A stretch of DNA of 64,000 nucleotides from Chiua virens (GCA_019787685.1 JAHNUO010000008.1:1364001-1428000), one strand, 5' to 3'. Positions 1-15,441 are shown, counted from the stretch's first letter. Made by a program: numbers and translations. The notes: generated from the sequence alone by a model not told the origin.

Positions 1-1199
<1,199 letters not shown>

Positions 1200-2562
1200 G
1201 GTGGTGGGTGCTAGTGAGGAGTTTGGTGTCGGGAGGTGGTCACGGGTGGCCTTTAAAACGGTATACCAACCTCTTCTTGAGATCCCCCTGAGTGACTCGT
1301 CTTGTAAACTTGTAGCCGCCTTCCAAGATTGATCTGTGACTTACCAACAAGGGGGTCACAAAAGAAGGCCTCAAACGTTCATTTCGCGAGAATGAGCAAA
1401 ATCCGCCATAAGGGTTGGCCGGTCAAGAGAAGCCTGGTGGGTCAAAGGAGGCTTGTAGCTGGCGAGTTACAGACGTTGATTGGCTGATTGGGCCGTAAGT
1501 TCACGCCAGGTGTGCACGATTGTGTCTAATATGTGCGTTACCGTGCTATCAGGTTATTTTGAGCTCTGCCAGCGAGCGGTATGTACGATTTGGAGTCCCT
1601 GTGGCGTATGATGGGGTACCTCGGCGCCGGGTTCGAGCACTGTCTTTGGTGTTGTCTTATCTAAGAACTGCAAATTGTCAATGAATGCATTTGCACTGCC
1701 TGGAACCAGGAGCGACCACACTGACGTTGACTCAACGTTGCACGAGTCAAAAAGCAGAAATGGAGCATGATGGAAGTTAGATATAAACAAGCGTAACTTC
1801 TCTGGATGTCTCTGGAGCTGCGCGACCGACGTGGGGCCTATGTATCTTCGGGATGTCCGGGTATAGGTATTGAGAACTGCGCGCTCTCCGGCGAGGGGTG
1901 ACCGACAGTACATATGTGCCTATTTGAAACTGAAACGTAATACTCCTCAGATGAAATCCTGTTAAGGCACTCACCGCTATAACTCCGAGGCTTTATATTG
2001 AAATATTGAAGTCAGATGAGAGATGAGTACTTGGTATGAAGTATAACTGGCCGATCCGGGGGCTCATGTCAAATGTCAAGCTTCATGCACATAGCCCGGT
2101 TCGATCTGTGAGCCAAGCCTCACTTGGTGTTAGTAATTCTGAACGGCACCGCTAGACTACTAAATCGGTCATTACATAGTAATGAAAAGTGTCTCCGGTT
2201 ACCAGGCTATACAGAGCTAACTTGGACTGTAACTTCCGCTCCGTGATCGCAGGTTCCATCAAGTAAAGTGACGAAGACGGCCACTCAAGTGGTATCATAG
2301 TAACTCCGACGGCCTTATATGTACTAATAAGCTACACAGCCCGATTCGTCAAAAAGCCTGACGACCTTACTCGGCGACCTTGACCAATTCCTTAAGTTCA
2401 GCTTGAACCGACCCTAACTTATACAAGTGACAAAATACATAGAACGGTGATTCTGAAATTCCACAACGTAGTGTCAATTCCGCAAATATATAGTAACGAC
2501 GACCGAGGCTTGACGGCGAAAAAAAAGGGACAAGTAGTAAAGAACACTCGGGTATAGAGAGA
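1200..2562. other. Intergenic region between the two monooxygenase copies
   Basis: This is the promoter side of monooxygenase copy 1. On the minus strand an open frame (1554-1913) contains an uninterrupted stretch with motifs such as SLLVPGSANAFIDN and TPQGLQIVHTA. It looks more protein-like than its surroundings, but I see no convincing start or flanking exons and recognise no family. Nothing else is evident. Confidence 0.4.
1554..1913 (-). CDS. Possible exon of an unrecognised protein
   Basis: An open minus-strand frame whose C-terminal half (FLLFDSC, VWSLLVPGSANAF, LEPGAEVPHHTPQG) resembles real protein sequence of mixed composition. The upstream end has no clear initiator and runs into a frame change near 1900. 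It could be a terminal exon of a secreted or membrane protein, a remnant of one, or a chance frame. I do not recognise a family. Confidence 0.25.
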   Translation of the reverse strand: MYCRSPLAGERAVLNTYTRTSRRYIGPTSVAQLQRHPEKLRLFISNFHHAPFLLFDSCNVESTSVWSLLVPGSANAFIDNLQFLDKTTPKTVLEPGAEVPHHTPQGLQIVHTARWQSSK

Positions 2563-5154
<2,592 letters not shown>

Positions 5155-6582
5155 AGTATGGGAAGATGGGAGTTGAGTTCACTGGGATTCGACTTTGTTT
5201 TATAGATAGTTCCATCGGAGAGAGAGAGCGCTTTATATATTAGCAACCGAGGCCTTCTGTCTCATAATGATAAAATACGCTCACAAGCGGGGATGCATCG
5301 CCCATAGGTCTGGATTCCTCAAAGAGTACAAGAACAGTGACTCCAACACAGTATGGTTCCATTGATGTACATAAGTTTCGCGGTGACGCAAGAACGGACA
5401 GTGACTTGAGCCGAATGCTCCATCCTTGCACGGTGGTGAGATGAGCAATAGTGCACACCTATCTCCATGTTGCGTTTCAATATTGTGTGTTCCAAAATCA
5501 CCTTTTGAGGCAATCAATACAAGGTCATCCGAGATCAATCTATCACCTGCCACTTCCGTTCTCCTGAGATTCCATGCACCGGATCGAGTCCGAGCAAAAG
5601 TACCCAAAGTGCGAGGACGAGCTTGCCACGCCGCTGTGACAAACCTGAGGTAATAGATACTCTTTCGTCATTTCCTTTCCACGATGACAAAACTGTCTTG
5701 AAAAACGGACGGTGGGGAAGTTTTGACACGAAAGGAAACTTCTTGCTGAGTCAGTAGTATGTATTCGAATGAGTATCCACAGTACGTACACATGTTGATC
5801 AGTAACCAAGTACCAAGTTCCCTTTCAGACTCGTTGATTCGGAGTCAACCCATGGTTTTCAGAAATCATACGCAAGATAACGACTCACTTAATACATGGA
5901 ACACAATGACACGCAGAATACTCCATCGATGATGATACTGTCCTTGAAGGATGAGGTCTGAGATCTGAGGGGAGAACTCGATCGAAGGGCCGGATGGCCG
6001 AAACTGCATAATGTAAACACCATTTCAACATGGTTGAAATAATGGGAACTGGACCGAGATGACTGACCCTCTGGTTCTGAATCATGCCTAGCGTTAGTGG
6101 AAGGTGGAAAGTCACCGGAACTCGTCGATTATGATTCCCGGAAGCAAAGTCTCATGTCGCGGCACACGGCATGATGAGGGCCTGGACCATCGTTGTGGCC
6201 GAGGTGACGGCTGGCGGAGCATGGATGTCGGACAGCTACTAAGGGTGATCAACGTCATTTCAACTATTTCCGAGTCCCCGGAAATGGAGAGGAGAGCGTG
6301 CAAAAGTGGGCTCTGTGGAGTTCATTTTTTACAACTTCAGAAACGTTTTCCGCTGTAAACCGTCACGGACGGGGCTCAACAAGATGACGACGGAGTTAGC
6401 CGATCGGTGGATTCGGTGCTTCCAGATCAAGCCGGGCTAGTCATTAATCATGATCAAAGTACATCAGTATTGTGAACAACACAGGATAGTTTAGCAAGGA
6501 AATTGAAGCCTAGCAAAGGCCGACCGAATGAAAGCTTGAGCTTCATCGGTTCCGAGGACAAGTTTCCTTACTTTGCTACATC
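5155..6582. other. Long intergenic region without a recognisable gene
   Basis: Promoter side of monooxygenase copy 2 and 3' side of the polymerase delta subunit gene. The longest open frame (5281-5607, minus) shows no family motif, and its flanks give no consistent splice pattern. I see no RNA gene or repeat. Confidence 0.5.
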
Positions 6583-7375
6583 TCAAACCTCGCCATACAG
6601 TACACTCTGGGCATACTCTTCCTTTTCGACGCCTTCCTTGGTGAGTAAAATGTCCCGAACCTGAGAACATGTTTATATTTGGGCAGGCGGAGAACAACAT
6701 CGACTTACTTCCACAGGGGGATTGAAACCAAATGCCTCCGCTCTCTCCCATCGTTCCAGCCTTGTCATCCCAATGCACGGTCCGTATTCGTAGGACCTAG
6801 AGCCATCGTGAGCATAAACCAACCAAATAAGCGGAAAAACTGACATGTCAAAGAAGCGAAGCATCTGGTATATCTTGTTTTGTCCTTCCGAATGGACTAT
6901 AAATTCCAAACGGGATCAACTCCTTTCCGCGGCATTCACAACGAGTCATGTGGTGCTTACCAGGCGGAATATGACCCATCTTCGACCTGACTTCATTGTA
7001 GTATCTGCGGTAACGACCGGCTTTGTCTTCGACATCCAGATGCTCCCTCTCTATCGCCGCTGGGGAATGTTTTTGTTTCTCAGGCTGCAAGGGCTGCGAG
7101 GGTGCTCGTTTTATGGTTCTATCAAATGACTGTGCCTTCGCACGCATTCGCTTGGCTGGGACCGTGACTTCCGCCGGAGCGGCATCTCCTTCGTCAGAGG
7201 ATATCTCGACTACATGATTTGATGCTTTCTGAGTCTCCAATGAGATATCTTGTTGCTTGGTTTTCGCCCGGGCCTTTTCTGCGACCGCGGTTTTCTCTTG
7301 CAATTTTCCGTTGGGGGCAGAGTTGGTTCGTTTTACGGTTGCAAAGGAAAGGGTTCCCTGCTTCAGATTTGACAT
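6583..7375 (-). CDS. DNA polymerase delta subunit 4 (POLD4/Cdm1 family)
   Basis: Small accessory subunit of the replicative polymerase delta, acting in the nucleus. From the ATG at 7375 the protein starts MSNLKQGTLSFATV; KQGTLSF is a PCNA-interacting (PIP-box-like) motif at the extreme N-terminus, as in human p12. A basic, Ser/Glu-rich linker follows. The conserved C-terminal domain is spread over three further exons: IYQMLRFFDM, then YGPCIGMTRLERWERAEAF with NPPVE, then VRDILLTKEGVEKEEYA ending at a TGA at 6583. Introns fall at about 6957-6899, 6846-6799 and 6718-6663. GxTRLERWERA followed by NPP is diagnostic of the family. At about 200 residues it is longer than the human subunit because of the linker. 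An upstream in-frame ATG at 7438 is less likely, because it would bury the PIP box. Confidence 0.9.
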
Positions 7376-7595
7376 ACTGAATGTTTGGATGATCTGGTTT
7401 GAAGGTGAACTGTAACAGTAGTTGAAGTTTTGACTCAAACTCGCATCAATAACGACAGGGGTTGATTTACGTCACGTGTTCGCTCTGATGCGCTGATGCG
7501 CCATTCGTAGTCCTAAAGGGATATAAAGTAGGGTATGCCATGATCATAATACAGCAGGGAAGTGTGCGACGGTGACCAAAAGTACGACGAGTGGC

Positions 7596-9609
7596 TTAAA
7601 AATCAAAATCGCCTGAGGTTCCCCCGGCTCGGAAGCGGAAGTTGCTTGAGCCAAAAGGTCCACCACCAAAACCACCACCCTGGAACTGCGCGAAGATATC
7701 TGCCAGATCGCCTGGATGCATACCCCCAAATGGGCCGGCCATTCCAGATTCATTTTGCCCATCTTCGTCTTCGCCCATGTCATACCGCCCTCGTCGCTGA
7801 GAATCCGAAAGTACAGCATGTGCTTCAGCAACCAGCTTGAATTTTTCTTCGTCTCCGCCCTGGGGTTAGAAGGAAGATGAGATTATAATCACTGCAAGGA
7901 CTAGAGGGGTGGTCTCACCTTATCTGGGTGGTGTTTTAAACTTTCCCGACGGTACGCCTTTTTAATTTCGGTCTCTGAACAGTCTTTTGGAATGCCTGAA
8001 CACGAATATCAGAATGAATCCATGTTACAGGGCAAATGAGGACCCACCTAAAATTTTATAATAGTCCTTCGATTTACTCCGTTTTAGGTCAGCTTCAGCT
8101 TTCCTGAGCTCGGTCCTAAGGGATCTGACATCTGCGTCAGCATTCTCAAATTCAGCCTGCTCGATAGAAGATTTGAAGTCCGCGACTGCGGCATCGAACT
8201 TCTCAAGGTGTAGATTGATGCGAGCGCGAGTACGCAAGGCTTTGAAGGACGTTGGAAGGAGCGCGAGGGAAGCTTCGGTGTCGACCAAGGCATCAGTATA
8301 TCTCTCGAGCTACCGCCGTCATCATAAGCAAAACGAAACAAGCATGTGCTTGAAAGTGCAATACCTTAACTAATGTAGTCGCGCGATTTGACAACAGGGT
8401 AGCCCGGATTTGCCCGCCTTTACCCTCCTCATCCGCCTCACCTATACGCTGGTGGGGAGAGAAATCAGCAGTGATCAGGATTACAGGTATGACACATACT
8501 TCTAAGCACTCGGTATAAAGGGTAATCGCTTCCTCTAGTTTACCATTTTTGAAGGCCGTGTTTCCCTCTTCCTTTATCCGTTCGACGTCCTTGATACGCT
8601 TTCGTAGTCGTGAAGCAACTTCATACTCAGGGTCCAACCGGAGTGCTGACGCAACGTGTTGAAGTGCTTGTGGCAGTTTGCCGGAGAGAAAGAGCACTAG
8701 CCCACGCACAGCAAGAATCTCGGGGGAATTGGGATCAAGTCTCATAGCGTCGCTACGACCAAGGATCAGGCGCTGTTGTGATACCTCGCCACTGTACTTA
8801 CTTTGCAGCAATATTTGCAGCATCCCAATTAGCACGCGAGAGTTCCAACTCGATTCTCCACAAGCGCCACTGCGTCGGTATTTCACCACCCTCGCCCGCT
8901 ATGCTTTGCAGACACTTATCCAAAGCTATTCGGGCCATTCCCCACTCCTTTTTGCGTTTCGAACTGTCAAAGTTACGCAAGTGAGCTTCGAGCTCTAGGA
9001 CCTTCTCCTGGAGCTGTAGCGCAACAGCATTGGTCGGTTCCAAAGGAATCACAGTACGTAAGGTCGTCAGTGCAGCCTTAGAAAACCCTAAAGCAAGGTG
9101 ACATCGCGCAAGGCGGATCAGGGTCTTGGATGAAGGTTGGGCCGATTGCAATGCGGCAGCCTGCTGGCAATCCGCCAGTGCCGGTCGGAAACGTTTCAAT
9201 GCCATGTAAGATGCGGCACGGTTGGTGAGATAGGAAGGCTCGGTGGGCTTCAACTCTGAAGGAAGAGCGTGTCAATGATCACACAGCAAAATGCCGCGGA
9301 GGGAAAGGGGCGACCTATGGCTTTAGTATACAGGCCGATAGCATCGTCGTACTGTTTTGCTTTGAAAGCGACATTTCCTTGCTCTTTGATATCGTCTGCG
9401 GTGGGACCTGTGGGCTTCTCCAAGGAAGGAGATTTAACTGAAGACGAGGAGGGAGACAGGGGGCTTGTAGGTTTCGACTCGGGCTCTGGTTGTGTCTGAG
9501 TCCTGAAAACGATTTAGCAAGGGTCGGGATGAAGATGATGAAGCCAAGCGTACTTGATTGCCTTTGCTTGGGCTTGTTTCTTGGCTTGAGCCTTCTTTTT
9601 GTTTGTCAT
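7596..9609 (-). CDS. TPR and J-domain co-chaperone (DNAJC7/TPR2-like)
   Basis: Hsp70/Hsp90 co-chaperone of the TPR-J class. The ATG at 9609 opens a Lys/Ala/Gln-rich leader (MTNKKKAQAKKQ). Several TPR repeats follow, read from YLTNRAASYMALKRFRPAL (about 9240) through IKEEGNTAFKNGKLEEAI (about 8560) to RARINLHLEKFDAAVADF (about 8220). The C-terminal J domain begins KSKDYYKILG (about 8070) and contains the catalytic HPDK loop (about 7930), so it should stimulate Hsp70 ATPase. The protein ends in a Gly/Phe-rich tail (FQGGGFGGGPFGSSNF) and stops at 7596. Order and length match DNAJC7 and fungal homologues, which pass clients between Hsp70 and Hsp90 in the cytosol. It is transcribed divergently from the F-box/WD40 gene. 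Confidence 0.92.
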
Positions 9610-9931
9610 TTTTCTGGAAGCGAGCCGGACTCTGCTAAGAACGAAAGTTCGGAAGGCCTCCAGATCTAGAGTAGCTGAGAAATGACACGGACTAACCAAC
9701 GCTAAGCACACAGGAGAAAGACGAGAGTTCAAGCACGTGATCTGTGTGTATCAAAAATGGAAATTAATTCTCATCTGATACCGGCAATGTCACTGGCACA
9801 ACTGCCAAGTTGTCGAGCTTTGCGACGAACCACGACAACGACCCCGCGCTGGACAATTCGTTGATCATCGTGCTCAGCCCTCTGTGCTGCTGATCACTTG
9901 GTTACGATTTACAGACTATAATTCTAACCAG
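9610..9931. promoter_or_regulatory. Shared bidirectional promoter region
   Basis: The 322 bases between the start codons of the divergent co-chaperone and F-box/WD40 genes must carry both promoters. I see no clear TATA box or operator that I would name. Confidence 0.5.
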
Positions 9932-12223
9932 ATGGCTTCTCCCACATCACCACGTTCGCCAGACCCGGCCCATGATATCGCTGGCAGGTCGATAGGCAGA
10001 GCCCCGCAATCATGTACAAGTGATCACCGGCGCCACACAAGCGTAGGCAAGTCATCTTCTACCGTTTATATACCCACTGCCTCCCCCCCAACTCCTGCGC
10101 CATCACCTGCCCCGGCCTCCCTCTTTGCCGACGCCTTCCACCTCTGCAACGCACAAGGCGGATCGTACGATCCTGCGAATCTATCCCGCATAGAGTTCGC
10201 AAACTTAATAGCGCTTGGCCCCACATCCCGTAAACGCTACCTCGTATCTCTCCTTAATGACTGCACACCCTCCGAGCTTCTATTCATTTCACAAATCATT
10301 GCCCCTATGCTCAGACGTGACTTCCTCGCAGAGCTTCCCCCAGAGTTAGCGTTGCATATCCTTAGCTTTGTAGACGATCCGAAAACGCTTGCCAGAGCTA
10401 GCCAAGTCTCCAAACGCTGGCATGACCTGGTCCAGGACGAATGGCTCTGGAAAACGATGTGCGGGACGTATCGTTTTCATTTGAAGATAGATTACCCCGA
10501 CGAAACAGAGGTCAGCGACGAGGTCGCCGAGGAGTCCTCGAAAGACCCAGACTCGTTTCCCGCTCATCCAATGGATCCGGCCCTACAAACCCTCACCGCA
10601 AGAGAAAGTTTGAAACGACAAGAGCTGTTTCCTCTATCCTCATGGAGACAAACCTTGAGCAACAAGTGTACTAGTGAAGACGCATCGCTGTCATACCGAA
10701 AACATTTTGAGTACTCCTACACTCTAAGTGAGTGACAACCATTTTCGTCAAACGTATTACCTTCCGACATTGCATCCAAGTGTCTAACATGCGAAGAGGG
10801 GGATATCTCCTTCGTTCGCATCGCATGCCAATCGCGACACCTGACGGTGGTGTTGTTACGTCCGTAGCTCTGGACTCTGATCGCATCGTCGTCGGATGCG
10901 CCAATTCAAAGGTTCATATTTACAGTGCCAACACCGGGGTTTTGTGTCGCACGCTTATGGGACACGACCAAGGTGTGTGGGCGGTACATCTTGTCAGTCG
11001 CGGTGGCTATTGGGACGAACCCGAGGACCATACCCAAGTACATGGTGACGAGTCTCCAGCGTCTTCCAGCGCACCCCTGACAAACGGCTGCGTGCATTTG
11101 AAATATCGCCGTGCATTGGGATTCGACATGCCAAAGAAGAGACCACCGAGGATGACACCACGGTCGGAGGGGCCAGGGAAGCCGAGCGATTTGTGTTGTA
11201 CTTCAGAAGGCTGGGGTCAACCAAATCCAATTGTCGTTAGTGCTGGCTGCGATAAGAGTTTGCGTGTCTGGGACGTGGTTTCGGGGTATGTACTTCATCA
11301 GTTCCATGTGTCTGTTTCTGGCTGATACCAATTTTACAAGCCACTGTATCTACATTCTTCGCGGTCATGCTGCAACTATCAGATGTGCCCGTGTATTACA
11401 CAACCGTCCAATTGCGGTGACCGGTTCCCGTGACACAACGGTCCGGGTTTGGGATATACAGCAAGGCCGAATGCTTCGGATATTACAAGGTCACTCGAAC
11501 AGCGTCCGATGTCTCGATGTATGCGGCAACATGGTTGTGAGCGGGAGTTACGATAGAAGTTGCCGAGTACGTACATTCCGTCTATTGACCTATACGGTAA
11601 TACCTCAGTACCTGTACGCTCTAACGGAAATGACGTTGTAGATATGGAGCGTAGACACGGGGGAGTGTCTACACGTCCTCACTGGTCATGAACAGGAGAT
11701 TTATTCGGTGGCATTTGATGGTATTCGCGTAGTCTCCGGAGGGATGGATACAACGGTCCGTGTATGGGATGCCATGTCAGGGTCAGTCCATCGTCCGCCC
11801 TTCTATGTATGATACTTCAACGATCATGACAGGCAGTGCATGGCGCTATTGCAGGGGCACACGGCCCTCGTATGTCAGTTACAACTCTGCCCTACCACTG
11901 GCCTCCTTGCCACCGGCGGGTCCGACGGACGTGTCATCACGTTTGATCTGCGCAATTTCACCTCCTTGCAACGCATCTCCGCCCACGACTCCTCTGTGAC
12001 GTCCCTCCAGTTCGACTCGAACTTTCTCATTACCGGCGGCAACGACGGTCGAGTGCGAATGTATGAAACACAGAGCGGGGCGGCTGTCAGAGATTTGAGC
12101 GAGCGATGTGAAAGCGTGTGGAAAGTGGCTTGTAAAGGAGGGACGTGTGCGATCATGTGTAAGAGATCGGGAAAGATGGTAATTGAGATATGGTCATTTA
12201 GACCAAGGACATTGCATCTTTGA
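9932..12223 (+). CDS. F-box/WD40-repeat protein (Cdc4/Pop1/sconB class), SCF substrate receptor
   Basis: Likely substrate-recognition subunit of an SCF ubiquitin ligase. The first in-frame ATG is at 9932 (MASPTSPRSPDPAHD). A Ser/Pro-rich leader precedes an F-box at about 10338-10470, with LPPELALHILSFVDDP and SQVSKRWHDLVQDEWLWK, the Skp1-binding helices. WD40 repeats follow from about 10850 to the stop: SKVHIYSANTGVLCRTLMGH, VSAGCDKSLRVWDVVSG, VTGSRDTTVRVWDIQQGRML, VSGSYDRSCR, IWSVDTGECLHVL, SGGMDTTVRVWDAMSG, TGGSDGRVITFD and TGGNDGRVRMYE. That is about seven to eight blades, enough for a beta-propeller that binds a phosphodegron. Short introns interrupt the propeller (for example around 11288-11340, 11570-11640 and 11781-11834). 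The closest role is in cell-cycle or sulfur regulation, but the substrate cannot be told. Confidence 0.9.
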
Positions 12224-12672
12224 GATATAGGTCTGTTAGTAAGTATATTCGCCAATCTGCTAGTACTGTATTGTTTTATGTATTATAGTAGGTTGTAATC
12301 AAGGTTGTCTTCTTTGGGGATAGATGTACTACACTTGCTAGGGATAACATTTAGTTATCAGATATCATATGCTTTGTCGGGCTTGCTGGCATGCGTTTCC
12401 GCCTCGGTGGGTGGAAACTTCGCGCGAGGAACGGAGGCAGCAAAATCGAACCGGCCGAGGGTCTTGCCAGTGATGGTCCGTCGGTAACGCGGAGACCTCA
12501 TTCTCCTCGTGCGTGTAAGGCACTCGTGGGGATGATCATCCGATGCATTCGGCGAGCACGATTCTCACAGACCGTCTACTTCATTGGGATTTTGCAAGGC
12601 GAGACACTTTGGCCAAGCGCTCGACTGTCCGTTCACCCGCTGTTACGAATTCGAATAGAGCGCGATTGTCGG
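12224..12672 (+). other. Intergenic region up to the transposon
   Basis: 3' flank of the F-box/WD40 gene. The last nine bases (12664-12672, gattgtcgg) form the left copy of the transposon's target-site duplication. No gene is seen. Confidence 0.5.
12664..12672. repeat. Target-site duplication, left copy
   Basis: gattgtcgg, repeated exactly at 13880-13888 directly outside the two transposon ends. Confidence 0.8.
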
Positions 12673-12891
12673 CAGGCTCCTACACAACCGTCAGGGTAAG
12701 TGCGAGGTTTAGGGGGTATTAGTAAGCATATTGAAATTTGAGACACCGCCAACCTTAAGATACCTCGCACTTACCACGACGGCTGCAACAAAACATTGGT
12801 AAATATTGGTGGCCACAATCAATCGGACATAGAAAAATAAGAAATTGTATACACTGAAATTAGGGTTTGCAATATCACGACATGTAAGAAT
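12673..12891 (+). repeat. Left terminal inverted repeat
   Basis: About 219 bases, reverse-complementary to 13643-13879 with few mismatches. Within it, gtaagtgcgaggt (12696-12708) and acctcgcacttac (12762-12774) form an internal inverted repeat, so this end can fold into its own hairpin. Confidence 0.85.
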
Positions 12892-12929
12892 GGATATGGG
12901 GCGGGTCTGTAACACGGGTGTAGACTAGT

Positions 12930-13620
12930 AAAATGAACACGTTCGCATGCCCAGATGATTGTCTTGGCACACGAACATGTTCGTTTGTGCGCCAATGGGG
13001 TGTGGGTAGTAGGGCAAGTGAGTGAGGTGGGGGCAAGACGAGGCCAAGAGGTGAGCACAACTTGAAGCATTCACATGCAAATGCGAACGGGAACGTGACA
13101 ACACGTTCCCATTTTGCATTTGCACACGAGTGCAGGCTCAAGGGTAAGAGTGAGGGAGCAAGACGAGGGCAAGACGAGGGCAAGAGGTGAACACAAGCGC
13201 TCACATGCAAACGCGAACGGGAACGCATTGTCACGTTCCCATTTGCGCAAGGGCGAGGGTGAGGGGACAAGGCGAGAGTGAGAGCAAGCACCGGCATCAT
13301 CCTCGTCACGACTGTGTCATTGGGCGTGGTGACAAGGGGTGATCACCATGACTATCCGAGTTGTCAAAGTGACGTGCTGACACGACAATGCGACAATGCA
13401 AACGCTGCATTGTTGTATTGTTGTGTTGTCGCTGGCACGATGGGGTGGTGGCACAGGAGAGCGGGTGAGGTGTAGGAGAGTGAAGGTTGTGACATGACAT
13501 GTTGTCAGCGTGTCGATCCGACATCATGTCGCTGTGTGCGTTCAGTGTGTTGTCGTCGTCGTGCACGTGGAGGTAAAAAAAAAGGAAGGGGGAGGGAGAG
13601 AGCGGGTGAGGTGTAGGAGG
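12930..13620. repeat. Internal degenerate repeats of the transposon
   Basis: The non-TIR core is made of diverged repeats. A module with gcaagacgagg, then aagaggtga, then gcgaacgggaacg, then cacgttccca occurs twice, near 13030-13120 and 13160-13245, each with a small inverted repeat (gggaacg / cgttccc). A second motif, gagcgggtgaggtgtaggag, occurs near 13460 and again near 13600. The core is purine-rich on the plus strand and has no credible coding frame. Confidence 0.6.
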
Positions 13621-13642
13621 GCGAGGGTTGTGACACACATAT

Positions 13643-13879
13643 ATTCTTACATGTCGTGATATTGCAAACCCTAATTTCAGTGTATACAATTTCTTATTTT
13701 TCTATGTCCGATTGATTACAAAGTGTAGCACAGCTGTGGCCACCAATATTTATCAATGTTTTGTTGCAGCCGTCGTGGTAAGTGCGAGGTATCTTAAGGT
13801 TGGCGGTGTTTCAAATTTCAATATGCTTACTAATACCCCCTAAACCTCGCACTTACCCTGACGGTTGTGTAGGAGCCTG
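13643..13879 (-). repeat. Right terminal inverted repeat
   Basis: About 237 bases, the inverted partner of 12673-12891. It carries an extra segment of about 18 bases (acaaagtgtagcacagc region) not found in the left copy, and contains the same internal hairpin arms. Confidence 0.85.
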
Positions 13880-13888
13880 GATTGTCGG
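13880..13888. repeat. Target-site duplication, right copy
   Basis: gattgtcgg, identical to 12664-12672. Confidence 0.8.
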
Positions 13889-15441
13889 CCCATAATACGT
13901 TTCATCGGACTTTGAAATGGCTTGAATCCATTCCATCTGATCGGCCATCAGTGGTGCACCCTAGCTACTCGATCTACTTTTTCTTTTCCCTTCCTCTACT
14001 AAATGTAATGGGCCAGCGAAGATGACCCAGGAAGCTCTGTCGTGTCATCGACGCGGCTCCAGTTGATTACTGGAGGGATATACACTTCCTCTTATCCCTT
14101 GACCGTTACATGAAGCGTTGCTACCTTTCATTTTTCCGCGAACGCAGAGCAGAAGTTCTTTTTACTTTTCAGGAACAGACGCGTCCCTACGAAAGTAACT
14201 GGTTGTTTGCATCGCGGCTCGCCACTCTTGACTGCGTCTACCATCATTAGCCAGGTAAAGTCCAATATCCACAGCGCTCTCAGTCAACATGCTCATTGTG
14301 CGTAAAAATAAAATCCCAGTCATGCATTCTACTCATGGAATTGCAACAGGCAGCTGCACTTTTTTTTTTCTTGTATAGCCATCTTCTATCCTACCTCGAC
14401 TTCGTCTCTTTCCTCCACCGAAAGCTGGCTTTCTCCGCGTGTTCTCCCACTTCGGAATGTTTCAGACCTTCCTTTGCCTTTGCTCCAAGTGGTTTTGCGC
14501 GAGTCTCGCACATAGTTCCGTCTTTCGCCGAGTTCTCCATATTAACACCTGCGTTTTAGATTGTCAGGGCTCGTGGGAGCGGATATACCCGAACCTAAGG
14601 AATGGAGGTAGCGAAATCGGACTGGTCCCTTGAATTTCGGATGCCCTAATGTGAAGAGGACTTGATCGTCGGTATCGCGGGAGGGCCTGGCATGTTGATC
14701 GTAGTGATGGCGACCTGTTGCGATCCTACACAGGCACCACTGCTTTCTCGAGAGTGGAATGCCTGCTGATGTGGTTTCGTCAAGTCGCTTTCGGGATGGT
14801 CCATCCTCAGTGAATAGATGGGATGAATCGCTTTCAGCGGGTCAGTATTGGATGACGTTTCATCCAACCTTATCCTTGGGTCACTTGAGTCTGACGTTGG
14901 AGTTTTGCCTTGCCTTTCATCTTCATTTTTATACCGACTTCAATACAACTCATGGTAAGGTGAATGTCCAGTGTCTACTTTTGTGATTTTCAGTTCTGAG
15001 TGTTACTGCGGGGAGTTGTTCGAAGGATTGTGGATTCCATGTTCGAAGCAGCTTGGGAACCAATGGCCGTCGTCCTGGGCCCTCAACAAAGGTGACAATG
15101 GTGTATGTTTGCAATCAAGGTGTCATATTGAGTCGGTGGGCTACAAATATACCACGGTTGTGGTTTGAGATAAAGCTCCTGTTTCAAGCGGAAATTTTAT
15201 CTCAGACCACACCACCAGTGGAGGACAATCATATACTGTGTTTGACAGGTGATTTCCATGTTTGGAATTGGTGGTCCAGCTGAGAGTCCAAAGCAAGTGT
15301 GGACGAACGCTTGGGAGTCTACACGGAAACAATGGTCGTGGTGCGTCATCCACTTCTGGTGGACAAGGCGTCGAGATTTAAAGCTGAATGGACGAGCAGA
15401 CTTTCCGCACTTTTTCCTCTGTCCTATACCACACCGAGAGA
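13889..15441. other. Intergenic region before the SAP-like gene
   Basis: No recognisable gene. T-rich and C/T-rich stretches occur (for example 14350-14420). Open frames on both strands are short and lack family motifs. The final few hundred bases should hold the promoter of the gene starting at 15442. Confidence 0.5.

Larger units (their letters stand above)
12673..13879. mobile_element. Non-autonomous DNA transposon with long terminal inverted repeats (MULE-like MITE)
   Basis: A 1207 bp element. Its ends are inverted copies of each other: the left end begins caggctcctacacaaccgtc and the right end is the reverse complement of the same sequence. The near-identical inverted repeats run 12673-12891 and 13643-13879; the right copy is longer because of an insertion of about 18 bases near 13720. 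Immediately outside lies a perfect 9 bp direct repeat, gattgtcgg (12664-12672 and 13880-13888), the expected target-site duplication. No transposase frame is present inside, so it must be moved in trans. Long TIRs plus a 9 bp duplication fit Mutator-like elements best; Kyakuja/Dileera/Zisupton types are an alternative. The high TIR identity suggests recent activity. Confidence 0.85.

Noticed and set aside
5281..5607. 109-codon minus-strand frame upstream of monooxygenase copy 2
   Set aside because: No recognisable domain, no consistent introns, and it lies where a promoter is expected.
12819..13689. Pro/His-rich minus-strand frames in the transposon core
   Set aside because: They follow the internal repeats and show no transposase or zinc-finger motif.
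12427..14625. Weak similarity of aggaacggaggcagcaaaat (12427) to aggaatggaggtagcgaaat (14598), outside both transposon ends
   Set aside because: Short, imperfect and in direct orientation; the 9 bp duplication already fixes the element boundaries.
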